Part shown: in pieces, positions 17,209 to 25,715 of the stretch | Layout of the letters: each line of letters begins with the position of its first letter | Position numbering within the stretch: position 1 is the first letter of the stretch | Source: Desulfobaccales bacterium | GTDB lineage: Bacteria; Desulfobacterota; Desulfobaccia; Desulfobaccales; 0-14-0-80-60-11 | DNA: 64,000 bases | Direction of reading: 5' to 3' | Assembly (NCBI GenBank): GCA_041648175.1 | Contig: JBAZPO010000015.1 | Location: forward strand, 1-64,000 | Notes under the pieces: model-generated | Told to the model about the DNA's origin: nothing | The model's database searches: none | Seen by the model: only the letters and a program-made list of their open reading frames with translations | Program-made: the position numbers and the translations under genes

Positions 17209-17233
17209 GGTAGGGCGGGCGTCCCCGCCCGCC
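17209..17233. repeat. 25-bp GC-rich palindromic repeat
   Basis: GGTAGGGCGGGC followed by GTCCCCGCCCGCC. The exact reverse complement occurs at 44614-44638, also between genes. It is a dispersed intergenic palindrome, related in look to the GC-rich core of the MITE-like element. Confidence 0.6.
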
Positions 17234-17277
17234 ACAGCAACTATCTCATAAGGGAGTAAGCAGTAATTCAATAGCCC

Positions 17278-17316
17278 TTGAACTTCAAACTTTGAACCTT
17301 GAACCTTGAACTTTTG
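17278..17316. repeat. Short tandem repeat (CTTGAAC type)
   Basis: Imperfect tandem units of CTTGAAC/TTTGAAC just before the ribosome site of the receiver gene. It belongs with the other heptamer arrays of the window (9755-9926, 17731-17776). Confidence 0.5.
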
Positions 17317-17331
17317 CCACAGGAGGCTACG

Positions 17332-17736
17332 ATGCCGGAGAGGATACTGGTCGTTGACGATGAACCCAATATGCTCAGGTTACTGAAAACCATCCTGATG
17401 GATAAGACCGGCTATGAGGTCACCACGACCAATAATCCCCTGGAAGTGAGCAAAATCCTCCAGGAAGACCATTATGATCTGGTGATCACCGATCTCAAGA
17501 TGCCCTTGGTGGACGGCATCGACCTCATCGGCATCGTCAAAGGTATCGACGTCACCCTGCCCATTATTGTGATTACGGCTTACGGCACCATCGAAACCGC
17601 CGAAGAGGCCATCCAGAAGGGCGCCTATGATTTTATCACCAAGCCTTTCCGCAAGGAGACCATCCTCATCACCATGAAAAGGGCTCTGGAGTGGAAGCGG
17701 ATGCAGGGTGAGCTGGCGGAACTGAAGAGGCAGTAG
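17332..17736 (+). CDS. Response regulator, receiver domain only
   Basis: 134 residues, a single receiver domain plus a short C-terminal helix (WKRMQGELAELKRQ). The acidic pocket is VVDDEPN, the phospho-acceptor Asp is in LVITDLKMP, followed by VITAYGT and the Lys in TKPFRKE. ATG at 17332 follows AGGAGGCTACG; the upstream in-frame start is not supported. It is closely related to the receiver at 37775-38188 (shared TNNPLE and KPFRKE). Both lie next to a PEP-synthase-like gene, so each pair looks like a module. The kinase at 14879-17203 is the likely phosphodonor. Its stop codon lies in a heptamer repeat. Confidence 0.88.
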   Translation: MPERILVVDDEPNMLRLLKTILMDKTGYEVTTTNNPLEVSKILQEDHYDLVITDLKMPLVDGIDLIGIVKGIDVTLPIIVITAYGTIETAEEAIQKGAYDFITKPFRKETILITMKRALEWKRMQGELAELKRQ

Positions 17737-17776
17737 TCAGTAGTCAGTAGCCAGTAGTCAGTAGTCAGTTGCCAGT
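17731..17776. repeat. Left heptamer array flanking the four-helix-bundle gene
   Basis: Tandem AGTAGTC/CAGTAGC units. The array begins within the last codons of the receiver gene and gives its TAG stop. Its reverse complement stands on the other side of the inserted gene at 18174-18203. Confidence 0.7.
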
Positions 17777-17788
17777 GGGGGATTGCCA

Positions 17789-18148
17789 ATGGGACAGTCA
17801 TATCGGGATTTGGTGGTTTGGAATAAGGCTATGGAACTGGTCATGGAGATTTACCGGTTGACCCAGGCTTTTCCGAAAGAGGAAATTTTCGGCCTCCTGA
17901 GTCAATTGAGGCGGTCGGCGGTATCGATTCCGAGTAACATTGCCGAAGGACAAGGACGGCTAACCAAAGGAGAATTCCGGGTTTTTTTAGGCAACGCCAG
18001 AGGTTCACTCTCAGAATTGGAGACCCAAATCCTTATTGCTCGTCACCTGAATTATCTAAAAGAATCCGATGCAGACAAATTAATGCAGCGCGCCTCCGAA
18101 GTTGGACGGACCCTGAATGGTCTAATAGGTTCGATGAAAAAGCCATGA
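17789..18148 (+). CDS. Four-helix bundle protein (S23/IVS family)
   Basis: 119 residues. It has the family signature YRDLVVWNKAMELVMEIY at the N-terminus, LSQLRRSAVSIPSNIAEGQGR in the centre, and ARGSLSELETQILIARHL in the third helix. Members fold as a four-helix bundle and form pentamers; they are known from intervening sequences in 23S rRNA genes and as stand-alone genes. The ATG at 17789 follows a G-rich run. The gene is wedged between a receiver and its PEP-synthase-like partner, and is flanked by inverted heptamer arrays, which suggests insertion as a unit. Confidence 0.88.
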   Translation: MGQSYRDLVVWNKAMELVMEIYRLTQAFPKEEIFGLLSQLRRSAVSIPSNIAEGQGRLTKGEFRVFLGNARGSLSELETQILIARHLNYLKESDADKLMQRASEVGRTLNGLIGSMKKP

Positions 18149-18173
18149 TCAGCCTTCTTGGACGTACGGACGG

Positions 18174-18203
18174 CTGGCTACTGACTACTGACTACTGACT
18201 ACT
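18174..18203. repeat. Right heptamer array, abutting the next start codon
   Basis: CTGGCTACTGACTACTGACT and onward; it is the inverted counterpart of 17731-17776. It ends directly at the ATG of the PEP-synthase-like gene (18204), so that gene has no Shine-Dalgarno sequence. Confidence 0.7.
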
Positions 18204-20768
18204 ATGTTCAAATTCCTGCGGCGATTCCTTAAAGAAGAAGCGGACGAACGGGTCGTCTTGCAGGAAAAATTTAACCATTTCCGCCGTCTCCTGGATAACA
18301 ACAATCAGGCCCTGGAAACCATGGCGGACATGGAAGAAAAGCTTTCCGGCGATTACGTTTTTGACTCCAGTTATCTCTATGCCCAGGTAGACAAGTTGGG
18401 GAAGCAGATAAGCAGCATGGTCACCTCCCTCAATCTCCTGACGAAAAATCGCTATAGCGACCTGGTCCCCATTGCTGAGCGCCTCGCCCAAGAGATGCTC
18501 GAGGTCCTGGAGGCCGTACCCAGCATCCCGGATACCCCGTTTATCCTGCCGTTATCGGCTTTGGATCAGACTTTGGCCCCGGCGGTGGGTGGCAAGATGG
18601 CCAATTTGGGGGAGATCGGCAACCGCATCGGCCTGCCGGTGCCTCAGGGTTTCGCCATTACCGCCGCGGCTTACAAGCGCTTTCTGGAATCCTCGAGCCT
18701 CGCTAAAGACATCGAAGTCAAGCTTTCCGAGGCCAGCATCCAGGACCTGGACACCTTGAAGACCATCAGCCGAGAATTGCAAAATATGGTGCGCCAGGCC
18801 CCCCTACCCCCGGATCTGGCAGAAGCCATCGTCAAGGCGGGCGAGGACCTGCCGACACGCTGGCTGGCGGTACGCTCCAGCGCCGTAGGCGAGGACACCG
18901 AATTCTCCTTTGCCGGCCAGTTCGCCACCCTGCTCAATGTGGACGCAGCCTCTTTGCCCGAGCACTACAAGGAAATCGTGGCCAGCAAGTTCACTTCCCG
19001 GGCCATTTTTTATTGGAAGTACCAGCAATTTTCCGTCAACGCCCTGCCCATGGCCGTGGGCGTCCTGGCCATGGTCCCAGCCCGGGCCAGCGGCGTCATG
19101 TTTTCCCTGGACCCCCATGCCCCTCAGGACGAAACCGTCATGATTTCCGCGGTCTGGGGCCTGGGCAAGTACGCGGTGGACGGCACCGTGTCCCCGGACC
19201 TCTTCACCGTTAGCCGCCAAGCCCCCTACCCCATCACCAAGCGTCGGGTAGTCCCCAAACCCGTGGCCCTGGTCTGCGGCCCGGAAGGAGGGGTTGAAGA
19301 GATTACCCTGCCGCCCGATCAAGCCCGGGCACCCTGCCTCACTGACCACCAAGTCCGAACCCTGGCCAATATTGCCGTGGAGTTGGAGGAACAATTCGGG
19401 GCGCCCCAGGATATCGAGTGGACCGTGGGCGAGGCGGGCAACATCATCATTCTGCAATCCCGGCCGCTGCGCGTCAGCACCCCGGCCTTTGCCGACCAGG
19501 CCCGGGAGCCTCTCCCGGAGCCTCAGTCGCCGCCGCTTCTGCACTATGGCATCCGGGCGGTGGGAGGCGCGGCCGCGGGCCGGGTCCACCATTTTCTCCA
19601 TGATGAAGACGTGGCCGGTATCCCACCGGGCGCGGTGGTGGTGGCCCGCCAGCCTTCGGCCCGCCTGGTGCTGGTCATGGACCGCATTGCCGCCATCATC
19701 ACCGAAGTGGGGAGCCCCACCGATCACATGACCATCCTGGCCCGGGAGTTCCGGATTCCCACCCTGGTTGAGGTAGGTGGGGCCACCAAGGTCCTGCACT
19801 CCGGCCAGTTGGTCACCGTGGACGCGGACGCCGCCCTGATTTATCCCGGCATCATCCCGGAGCTTTTGCAGCGTAAGGTGCACCCCGATGAAGAATGGCG
19901 GGCCGACCCGGTTTACCAAAAATTGCGCCGAATTTTGCAATCCATCACCCGCCTCAACCTCCTGGACCCGGAGAGCCCGGAGTTTCAAGCCAAGAACTGC
20001 CGCACCCTGCACGATATCACCCGGTTCAGCCACGAAAAGGCCATGGACGCCATGTTCATGCCGGACATGGAAAAGGCCCTGGATTCCCACCAAGTCAGCC
20101 GCCTCTTAACCGACCTCCCCATAAACCTGTTCATTCTGGACTTAGGCGGCGGCCTCAAGGTCACTGGTAAAGAGCAGGTCACCGAAGCCGATATCGTCAG
20201 CCGCCCCTTTCTGGCGCTGCTCCGGGGCTTTCACCACCCAGGGGTGACCTGGGCCGGCCAGGTGGCCCCTGACCTTAAGGGCTTCATTTCGGTCTTTGCC
20301 AACACCATGTACGACACCGCCAAGGGGGAGCGGGGCCTGGGGGGCAAGAGTTTCGCCATCGTCACCGAGAACTACCTTAATTTTAACTCCCGCATCGGCT
20401 ACCATTTCGGCATTGTGGACGCCTATATTTCCGAAGAAAAAAACGATAATTACATCAGTTTCCAGTTCAAGGGCGGCGCCGCGCAAATCGACCGCCGGGA
20501 GCGCCGGGCGCGCCTGGTCAAGCAAATCCTGGATGACCTGGGTTTCAAGGCCCAGACCAAGGGCGATTTGGTCCAGGGGCGCCTGGTCAAACTCTCCCTG
20601 ATGGAGACCGAGCAGACCCTGGAATTGGCCGGACTGCTCATCGCCTTCTGCCGCCAACTTGACCTGGCCCTGGCCTCAGACGCGGTCATGGAACGAGTCT
20701 TCCAGGCCTTCAAGACCGAAGACTACGGCCTCAAATGCCTGCGCTCCCAAGCAGCCGCCACGGGCTGA
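18204..20768 (+). CDS. PEP-synthase-like protein with novel C-terminal domain
   Basis: 854 residues. (1) Helical N-terminal domain, 1-115. (2) ATP-grasp pyruvate-phosphate-dikinase domain, ~118-425: GGKMANLGE, AVRSSAVGEDTEFSFAGQF, ASGVMFSLDP, PQDIEWT and LQSRPLRV. (3) Swivelling phospho-His domain, ~440-552, with the catalytic His in GSPTDHMTILARE (H508). (4) ~290 residues with CRTLHDITRFSHEKAM. In PEP synthase the last part is a PEP/pyruvate-binding TIM barrel; here it is a different domain shared with 10784-12004 and 38310-40823. It could form a phosphorylated His from ATP, but the acceptor is unknown. It follows a kinase and a receiver. No ribosome site precedes the ATG, since a repeat array abuts it. 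Confidence 0.85.
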   Translation: MFKFLRRFLKEEADERVVLQEKFNHFRRLLDNNNQALETMADMEEKLSGDYVFDSSYLYAQVDKLGKQISSMVTSLNLLTKNRYSDLVPIAERLAQEMLEVLEAVPSIPDTPFILPLSALDQTLAPAVGGKMANLGEIGNRIGLPVPQGFAITAAAYKRFLESSSLAKDIEVKLSEASIQDLDTLKTISRELQNMVRQAPLPPDLAEAIVKAGEDLPTRWLAVRSSAVGEDTEFSFAGQFATLLNVDAASLPEHYKEIVASKFTSRAIFYWKYQQFSVNALPMAVGVLAMVPARASGVMFSLDPHAPQDETVMISAVWGLGKYAVDGTVSPDLFTVSRQAPYPITKRRVVPKPVALVCGPEGGVEEITLPPDQARAPCLTDHQVRTLANIAVELEEQFGAPQDIEWTVGEAGNIIILQSRPLRVSTPAFADQAREPLPEPQSPPLLHYGIRAVGGAAAGRVHHFLHDEDVAGIPPGAVVVARQPSARLVLVMDRIAAIITEVGSPTDHMTILAREFRIPTLVEVGGATKVLHSGQLVTVDADAALIYPGIIPELLQRKVHPDEEWRADPVYQKLRRILQSITRLNLLDPESPEFQAKNCRTLHDITRFSHEKAMDAMFMPDMEKALDSHQVSRLLTDLPINLFILDLGGGLKVTGKEQVTEADIVSRPFLALLRGFHHPGVTWAGQVAPDLKGFISVFANTMYDTAKGERGLGGKSFAIVTENYLNFNSRIGYHFGIVDAYISEEKNDNYISFQFKGGAAQIDRRERRARLVKQILDDLGFKAQTKGDLVQGRLVKLSLMETEQTLELAGLLIAFCRQLDLALASDAVMERVFQAFKTEDYGLKCLRSQAAATG

Positions 20769-21166
20769 AAAGCCATTGAGGGGAAGACCGGGGGACGCGT
20801 GTCCCCCGTCCTCCCCTCAAACTCCCCACCCAGCCCCCTATAAATGAGAAAGGGTGGCCTAACGGCTCACCCTATTTCCGCCGAGTTGCGTTCAAAGAGC
20901 AAATTTTAATAGGCGCAGGCTCTGGCCTACGCCTGCACAGGCGAGACGCCTGTGCCACCATTTGAATGCGAATCAGCGTGATATGCGAACCATATCAAAT
21001 ACCTTTTATTTGGATTGAGCTCGCACAGATTTAGCAGTTAGTTTTCATTCTGATGTTTCGTTGATGCTCTGAAAGAAAGCCATCCCCCCTGGAGATTATT
21101 CCCACCGGCCAAGGTTGCGCAGGCGCCCGTCTATTCTTATCTTTCTTATATTCTTATGCAAAAGGT
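20769..21166. other. Intergenic region with palindromic repeats
   Basis: No gene is seen. Around 20912-20958 there are overlapping palindromes (AGGCGCAGGCT..GCCTACGCCT and GCACAGGCGAGACGCCTGTG). The rest is unremarkable and leads into the TolC-like remnant. Confidence 0.4.
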
Positions 21167-21169
21167 TTG

Positions 21170-21450
21170 GGACACAACATGCCTGGCGTTAATGCTTATT
21201 GCTGCTATGCGGCCTGTGTCAGGTTTGAGCTGCGGCCCCTGTCGCCGGAGCACATCACCTCCAACTTTGGAAGCCGCACGCTAGATAACGCCAAATTGAA
21301 AGAGTTTCTTGAAACCAAGCTGAACCGTAAGTTTTTTAATTGGCCAGCATCTTCCTGGGATTTTTCCATGCTGACTCTCACCGCTCTGTATTCCATCGGG
21401 AAATGGATGTGGCCAAGGCTAAGCCTATTAGCATCAATACAAAATAAGCG
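21170..21450 (+). pseudogene. Decayed fragment of a TolC-family outer-membrane protein
   Basis: The frame before the transpeptidase reads FELRPLSPEHITSNFGSRTL, then LKEFLETKL, WPASSWDFSMLTLTALY. This resembles the N-terminal start of TolC-type efflux proteins (RxLDDPxLRxFL ... WDLxxLTLAAFYFHPDLDVARA). After TALY the match continues one frame over as FHREMDVAKAKP, so there is a frameshift, and the rest of the gene is missing. It is in frame with the transpeptidase, producing an artificial long ORF. Family match is from memory of the motif, not a search. Confidence 0.6.
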
Positions 21451-21457
21451 GAAACTT

Positions 21458-22198
21458 ATGAAAGCAATACTTTTATTAAGTGGTGCAGCAATTTCATTGT
21501 TACTTTGGAGTCCATCAGTTAGAGCTCAAGACATGGAACAAAGTAATCCTATTTATAATGAATTGGCTGAACAGAGAAGGATGACGACAGGGGATATAAC
21601 TATTGTTTATGGCGTGCCATGCGTAGAAGTTATACTGGAGACTGGTGAAAGCATAATGACATTTGTCCATTCCATACCTTCTTTAAAGAAAAAGTCTCTT
21701 ATTGTTCAGGACAGGATTGCTCTCCTTAATAGAACGCACTATCTATTAGTCGTGAATGGTTCCGGTAACATCAGCACCGATAAGAACATAATATTCGTGC
21801 CCCTTGACTATTCCATTGAGCCGAAAATTCTGCCAGAATTTTTGCCTGGTGCGGCCAATCATGAAAAATACATTCTGATAGATCGCCGCCAGCAATATCT
21901 CGGCCTTTATGAATGGGGAAATTTGCAATACTGTTATCCAATTTCTTCCGGAACGTCGAATTCGACGCCTTTAAAAAAATTCGTGGTAAGCCATATGGAT
22001 GAAACTCATAACTCCACTCTATATGATCAGGCGCCCATGGATCATGCACTGAATATTGGCAATGCTTATTTCATTCATGAAGGAATAGTTCCTGGATACC
22101 CCGCATCCCACGGCTGTATCCGGGTGTTTCCCCTTCATGCTCGTTTTCTTTTTTATCAGTGGGCCAAGCCGGGAATTCCCGGGAAAATTACAGATTGA
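21458..22198 (+). CDS. L,D-transpeptidase (YkuD) with signal peptide
   Basis: 246 residues from ATG 21458. A signal peptide (KAILLLSGAAISLLLWSPSVRA) is followed by a ~100-residue region and a YkuD catalytic domain. The active-site motif is HEGIVPGYPASHGCIRV, with the catalytic Cys and the upstream His. The enzyme would form 3-3 peptidoglycan cross-links or anchor proteins in the periplasm. The start is chosen because it begins a signal peptide; the longer frame upstream belongs to a TolC remnant. Codons are AT-rich compared with neighbours, which may mean recent acquisition. Confidence 0.82.
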   Translation: MKAILLLSGAAISLLLWSPSVRAQDMEQSNPIYNELAEQRRMTTGDITIVYGVPCVEVILETGESIMTFVHSIPSLKKKSLIVQDRIALLNRTHYLLVVNGSGNISTDKNIIFVPLDYSIEPKILPEFLPGAANHEKYILIDRRQQYLGLYEWGNLQYCYPISSGTSNSTPLKKFVVSHMDETHNSTLYDQAPMDHALNIGNAYFIHEGIVPGYPASHGCIRVFPLHARFLFYQWAKPGIPGKITD

Positions 22199-22330
22199 GT
22201 CCATTGTCATGAAAATTGCTTAGCGGATTTTCTTGAAAAATTTTTGATATTCTCTGAATAACAAACCCCATAGTCTTTTCAGGGCAAACTCTCATTTTAT
22301 ATTATTTTGGTAAAAACTAGGGGATGTGGA

Positions 22331-22789
22331 ATGCGCGATTTGGTGAAGCGATTTTTCGGAAAAGTCACAGGGCTGAATTCAGAGACCGTTAATCAGAAAC
22401 CGCGTCACGATATACTGGTAGCAGTTTGTGCATTGTTTATTGAGATGGCGCGCATAGACGAAACATTTACTCCAATGGAGATGGAAACAATTTTGTCGAT
22501 TTTACATGAAAAATACGGCCTATCCCGGGAGCATGCCGGAGCAATAGTTGCGGAAGCCGAAAGGGAATTGAAACAAAGTGTCGATTTATGGCAATTTTCC
22601 AACCTGATTAATGAGAATTATTCAAACGAGGAAAAAGCTGAAGTCATTGAAATATTGTGGAGAATCGTCTATGTTGACGGAAAAATGGACCGGTACGAAC
22701 ACTACCTCATGAAAAAACTCAAGGACTTACTACGGCTATCCCAGGAACAATTGATTGAAGCGAAATTAAAAGTGCTGCATTCGAGTTGA
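22331..22789 (+). CDS. TerB-like protein
   Basis: 152 residues, all-helical and acidic. The order of helices and the repeated metal-site-like motif fit the TerB (tellurite resistance/DUF533) family: ALFIEMARIDETFTPMEMETI in the first half and VDGKMDRYEHYLMKKLKDLL in the second. ATG 22331 follows AGGGGATG; an upstream frame extension has no support. It is AT-rich like the transpeptidase before it (132-base gap), so both may have arrived together. The role is probably in envelope-stress or metal-related signalling; this is family knowledge only. Confidence 0.75.
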   Translation: MRDLVKRFFGKVTGLNSETVNQKPRHDILVAVCALFIEMARIDETFTPMEMETILSILHEKYGLSREHAGAIVAEAERELKQSVDLWQFSNLINENYSNEEKAEVIEILWRIVYVDGKMDRYEHYLMKKLKDLLRLSQEQLIEAKLKVLHSS

Positions 22790-22887
22790 ATGGGATCATA
22801 CTGAGGATATGTAACGGCTATAGTGAATTTTCGGCGTTTTTATTATTTCTCCCGAGAGCAGTTAGCATCCTCCCCCAAAAACCTCTT

Positions 22888-23739
22888 CTATTCCTTCCTC
22901 TTCACCACCAGCACCGGGCAGGGGGCGTGGCCGAGGACCCGCTCGGTGACGCCGCCCATCAGGAGCCGGGTCAGGCCGGTATGGCCGTGGGAGCCCATGA
23001 CGATGAGATTCATCTTTTCTTGCCGGGCCAGTTTGGTGATGACCTGGTAGGCCTGCCCCTGGAGGACCACGCCGTGAACGTTGAGATTCAGGGCCTCCCC
23101 GCGGCGTTGGGCCTCGGCCACATGATCCTGGCACCGGCGCATCACTTCGTCACTCACTCCCAGGGCCTCCCCCTGAGCCCGGATCGGCAGATCCATGGCC
23201 GTAACGATAGTTAACTCGCTGCCGTATTCCGCGGCCAGGTCCAAAGCTCGGGAGAGGGCCACCTCGCTCCCTAAAGAGCAGTCACTGGCCACCAGGATGC
23301 GGTCCCAGCCGATGCTGGTATTGAGCGGAATCACGAGGACGTCTTTGCTGGTATAGCCGATGACCCGGCGGGTGACGCTCCCCAGAAGAGCCCGCTCAAC
23401 GAAGCTGTGGCCTTTGACGCCCATGACAATAAGGTCCCGGCTGCCGGTTTCGGCCTCGGCCACCAGGCTTTCATAGGGTTCACCCACAACGCAGAGCGGG
23501 CGGATCAGGGCGCCGGCGGCCTCGGCCATCTCCTGAGCCAGGGCCAGGGCGGTATCGCAGGGCTCCCGGAGTTTTTCCCGGATGCCGGAGACCCCCATGA
23601 TCCTTAGATCACCGGCATAAGAAGGGGCCACCGTGAGCACGGTGACCCAATTCTTGGATATTTGGAAAGACTCCTTAAGGGCATGGAAGCTGGTCTCGGA
23701 GCCGTCCATGCCCACCAGGAGGCGGTTATACTTTGCCAT
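22888..23739 (-). CDS. Universal stress protein with two UspA domains
   Basis: 283 residues from ATG 23739. The first domain opens NRLLVGMDGSETSFHAL and has GVKGHSFVERALLGSVT; the second has LVASDCSLGSEVAL and GSHGHTGLTRLLMGGVT. The start lies 14 bases inside the end of the TauE gene (23726-24802), so translation is coupled. A longer frame upstream is not supported. It is the last gene of the second TauE/Usp operon. In the first domain the nucleotide loop is less canonical than in the second. Confidence 0.88.
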   Translation of the reverse strand: MAKYNRLLVGMDGSETSFHALKESFQISKNWVTVLTVAPSYAGDLRIMGVSGIREKLREPCDTALALAQEMAEAAGALIRPLCVVGEPYESLVAEAETGSRDLIVMGVKGHSFVERALLGSVTRRVIGYTSKDVLVIPLNTSIGWDRILVASDCSLGSEVALSRALDLAAEYGSELTIVTAMDLPIRAQGEALGVSDEVMRRCQDHVAEAQRRGEALNLNVHGVVLQGQAYQVITKLARQEKMNLIVMGSHGHTGLTRLLMGGVTERVLGHAPCPVLVVKRKE

Positions 23740-24802
23740 ATTCCACGGAAAATTCGACTTTTTTAGCCAAGGCCTCGGCCCGTTTGGCTTTATACATGGC
23801 CCCCAGGATGATGAAGGAGCCGACTCCCAGGGCAATGCACATGATGATGAAGCTGGCGCTGCTGAGGAAAGACAGGGTGGACTCGCCCACGGAGATCAGC
23901 TTCAGTTCGGTCAGATACTGCGGTATCGCCAAGCCCCGGCTCACGGCCACGATAATCATGATGGTTCCCATGACGAACTTGATCATGCTTTCTTTGACGC
24001 AGGTGGTGCCGATGGCCCCCAACTGCACGCCCAACAGGGACCCGGCCAGGATGATCAGGGTAAGGCGGATATCCACCTGACCGTGCATAGCCCATTTGAT
24101 GGTGCCAAAAAATCCCATGACGAAGGCGATGACCAGCTCGGTGGCTGAGGAGACCAGCCCGCCAGCCCCTAAGCCGTAGATCATGCCGGGAACCCCGATG
24201 AAGCCGCCCACCGCGATGGTGGCCGCCATCAAACCGGTGGCAAAGCCGATGGGGATGGTAAACCACATGGAAATACGTACGTTGGCCGTCTTAAAGTGCA
24301 TCATGGGAGGCAGATTGATGGACTGCAGCCACTTGGCCAGAGCCCCAGCCTTGTCTTCTCCGCTGCCTTTGGAAGCCTTCATGGCATCATAGAAGACATA
24401 ACCGCCCACCACCACCAGGATAACCACGAAGGACAGGCTGACATAAAGGTTAGACCCGGATTGGCCCCACTTCTCCAGAATCCACTCCTGAATTTTGATG
24501 CCCACCTGCACCCCGCCGCCGGCGGAAGCCGCCATGACCAGACCCAACTTGATGTCCACCTGGCCGTACTTCCACCGCTTGTAGGCTCCAACCATAGCCT
24601 TAGGGAATTTATGACACATATTGCTGGCCACGGCAATAGTCCCGGGGACGCCAAGGCTCATCATACCGGGGGTCAGCACAAAAGCGCCGCCGGAGCCGAT
24701 GAAGCCGCTCACCAGGCCGCCGATGAAACCTACGACAAATAGGAATGAAATATTCCACACGTTCAAATCTATAAAATTAAGGTTGCTGGCGATGTCATGC
24801 AT
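23726..24802 (-). CDS. TauE/SafE-family anion exporter
   Basis: 358 residues with about eight to nine membrane helices. Family signatures: GFIGGLVSGFIGSGGAFVLTP in the first half and AVGGFIGVPGMIYGLGAGG in the second. A cytoplasmic loop with KASKGSGEDKAG joins the halves. AAAGGAGGCAAAACC precedes the ATG. It lies between a Usp-like membrane fusion (24855-25715) and a tandem Usp (22888-23739), a second instance of the exporter/Usp pairing. The second-half glycine motif differs from the other two TauE proteins, so its substrate may differ. Confidence 0.87.
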   Translation of the reverse strand: MHDIASNLNFIDLNVWNISFLFVVGFIGGLVSGFIGSGGAFVLTPGMMSLGVPGTIAVASNMCHKFPKAMVGAYKRWKYGQVDIKLGLVMAASAGGGVQVGIKIQEWILEKWGQSGSNLYVSLSFVVILVVVGGYVFYDAMKASKGSGEDKAGALAKWLQSINLPPMMHFKTANVRISMWFTIPIGFATGLMAATIAVGGFIGVPGMIYGLGAGGLVSSATELVIAFVMGFFGTIKWAMHGQVDIRLTLIILAGSLLGVQLGAIGTTCVKESMIKFVMGTIMIIVAVSRGLAIPQYLTELKLISVGESTLSFLSSASFIIMCIALGVGSFIILGAMYKAKRAEALAKKVEFSVEYGKV

Positions 24803-24854
24803 GGTTTTGCCTCCTTTCAGATCATCCGGTCAAGATATTTTAAGAAGATACGGG

Positions 24855-25715
24855 TTAGGCATTCAAATGAATCTGCGGGCGGGGACGCTTTCTTTGCGCC
24901 GGCCGCGTCGGAGCCACCCGGGGCTGGACCTTCTTTGTGGCTTCGATACCCAGCAGCGACCACAGGTTGGAGGCAAACGCGCCATGCACAAACGAGATCG
25001 CGAACACTGTGACAATGGGCAGCGCCGCATAGATGCCGCCCTTGGTGAAGTATTTCATGACGGTGTCAGAGTTGATGAACACTGCCGCATAGAGGGCCGC
25101 GACCCCCAGTCCCAAGCCGATGGTCTTGCCGAGCAACTTGCTTCTGCCCGCATTTTCGTGCTGTTCATTAGCCATGATCTGTTCTCCTTGATATCCTGAG
25201 ATGCTGAAAACGGGGAGAGGAATCTCCCCCGTGATTTCCTCGTCCTTGATGCCCGCATCGGTAATGACGAAGTCGATGCGTTTGATGGCATGGTTCAGAT
25301 CCTTGATGGCCCCAACGAGACTCTCAAATTTCACCACGTGCTCGCCGTGGATTCCCTGGCTGGCCAGTTCGGACTCAACCGGGGACCAGGCCAGGCGGGC
25401 CCGGTCGGTGAATTTACCGCGGAGATGCTGGTTGTAAGGGGAAAAGAACTTGCCGGTCTGGGCCAGGGCAGGGTTGACGTTCATGGCGATAATGTCGTAC
25501 CCCAGACGCTGAGAGAGATTAAGGGCATAATCGATCACCCCGTTGGTAAAGGCAAAGGTTTTGCCCACCACCAGAATCTTCCGCTTGACCTCGTGCCGGT
25601 TGTTGGAGGCGGCCGAACTGCCGTCCCCCTGGCCCGACACTCCGGGACCTGGGCTGATGGAATTACCATCACCCGAGTTACCGCCTTTGCCTCGGTTATT
25701 CTTGAAGTTCATCAT
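24855..25715 (-). CDS. Usp-like protein fused to a two-helix membrane domain
   Basis: 286 residues. Low-complexity Gly/Ser start, then a UspA-like Rossmann half at ~45-180 (ILVVGKTFAFTNGVIDYALNL), which lacks the ATP loop. From ~185 a membrane part has two helices (LGLGVAALYAAVFI and AALPIVTVFAISFVHGAFA) and a basic tail. At the junction, codons for MANEQHENAG are preceded by AAGGAGAACAGATC, a strong ribosome site, so a separate ~88-residue membrane protein may be made from within the gene (start 25175). ATG 25715 follows GGGGAAGG. First gene of the second TauE operon. The small membrane part recalls the small protein at 12399-12686. Confidence 0.7.
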   Translation of the reverse strand: MMNFKNNRGKGGNSGDGNSISPGPGVSGQGDGSSAASNNRHEVKRKILVVGKTFAFTNGVIDYALNLSQRLGYDIIAMNVNPALAQTGKFFSPYNQHLRGKFTDRARLAWSPVESELASQGIHGEHVVKFESLVGAIKDLNHAIKRIDFVITDAGIKDEEITGEIPLPVFSISGYQGEQIMANEQHENAGRSKLLGKTIGLGLGVAALYAAVFINSDTVMKYFTKGGIYAALPIVTVFAISFVHGAFASNLWSLLGIEATKKVQPRVAPTRPAQRKRPRPQIHLNA

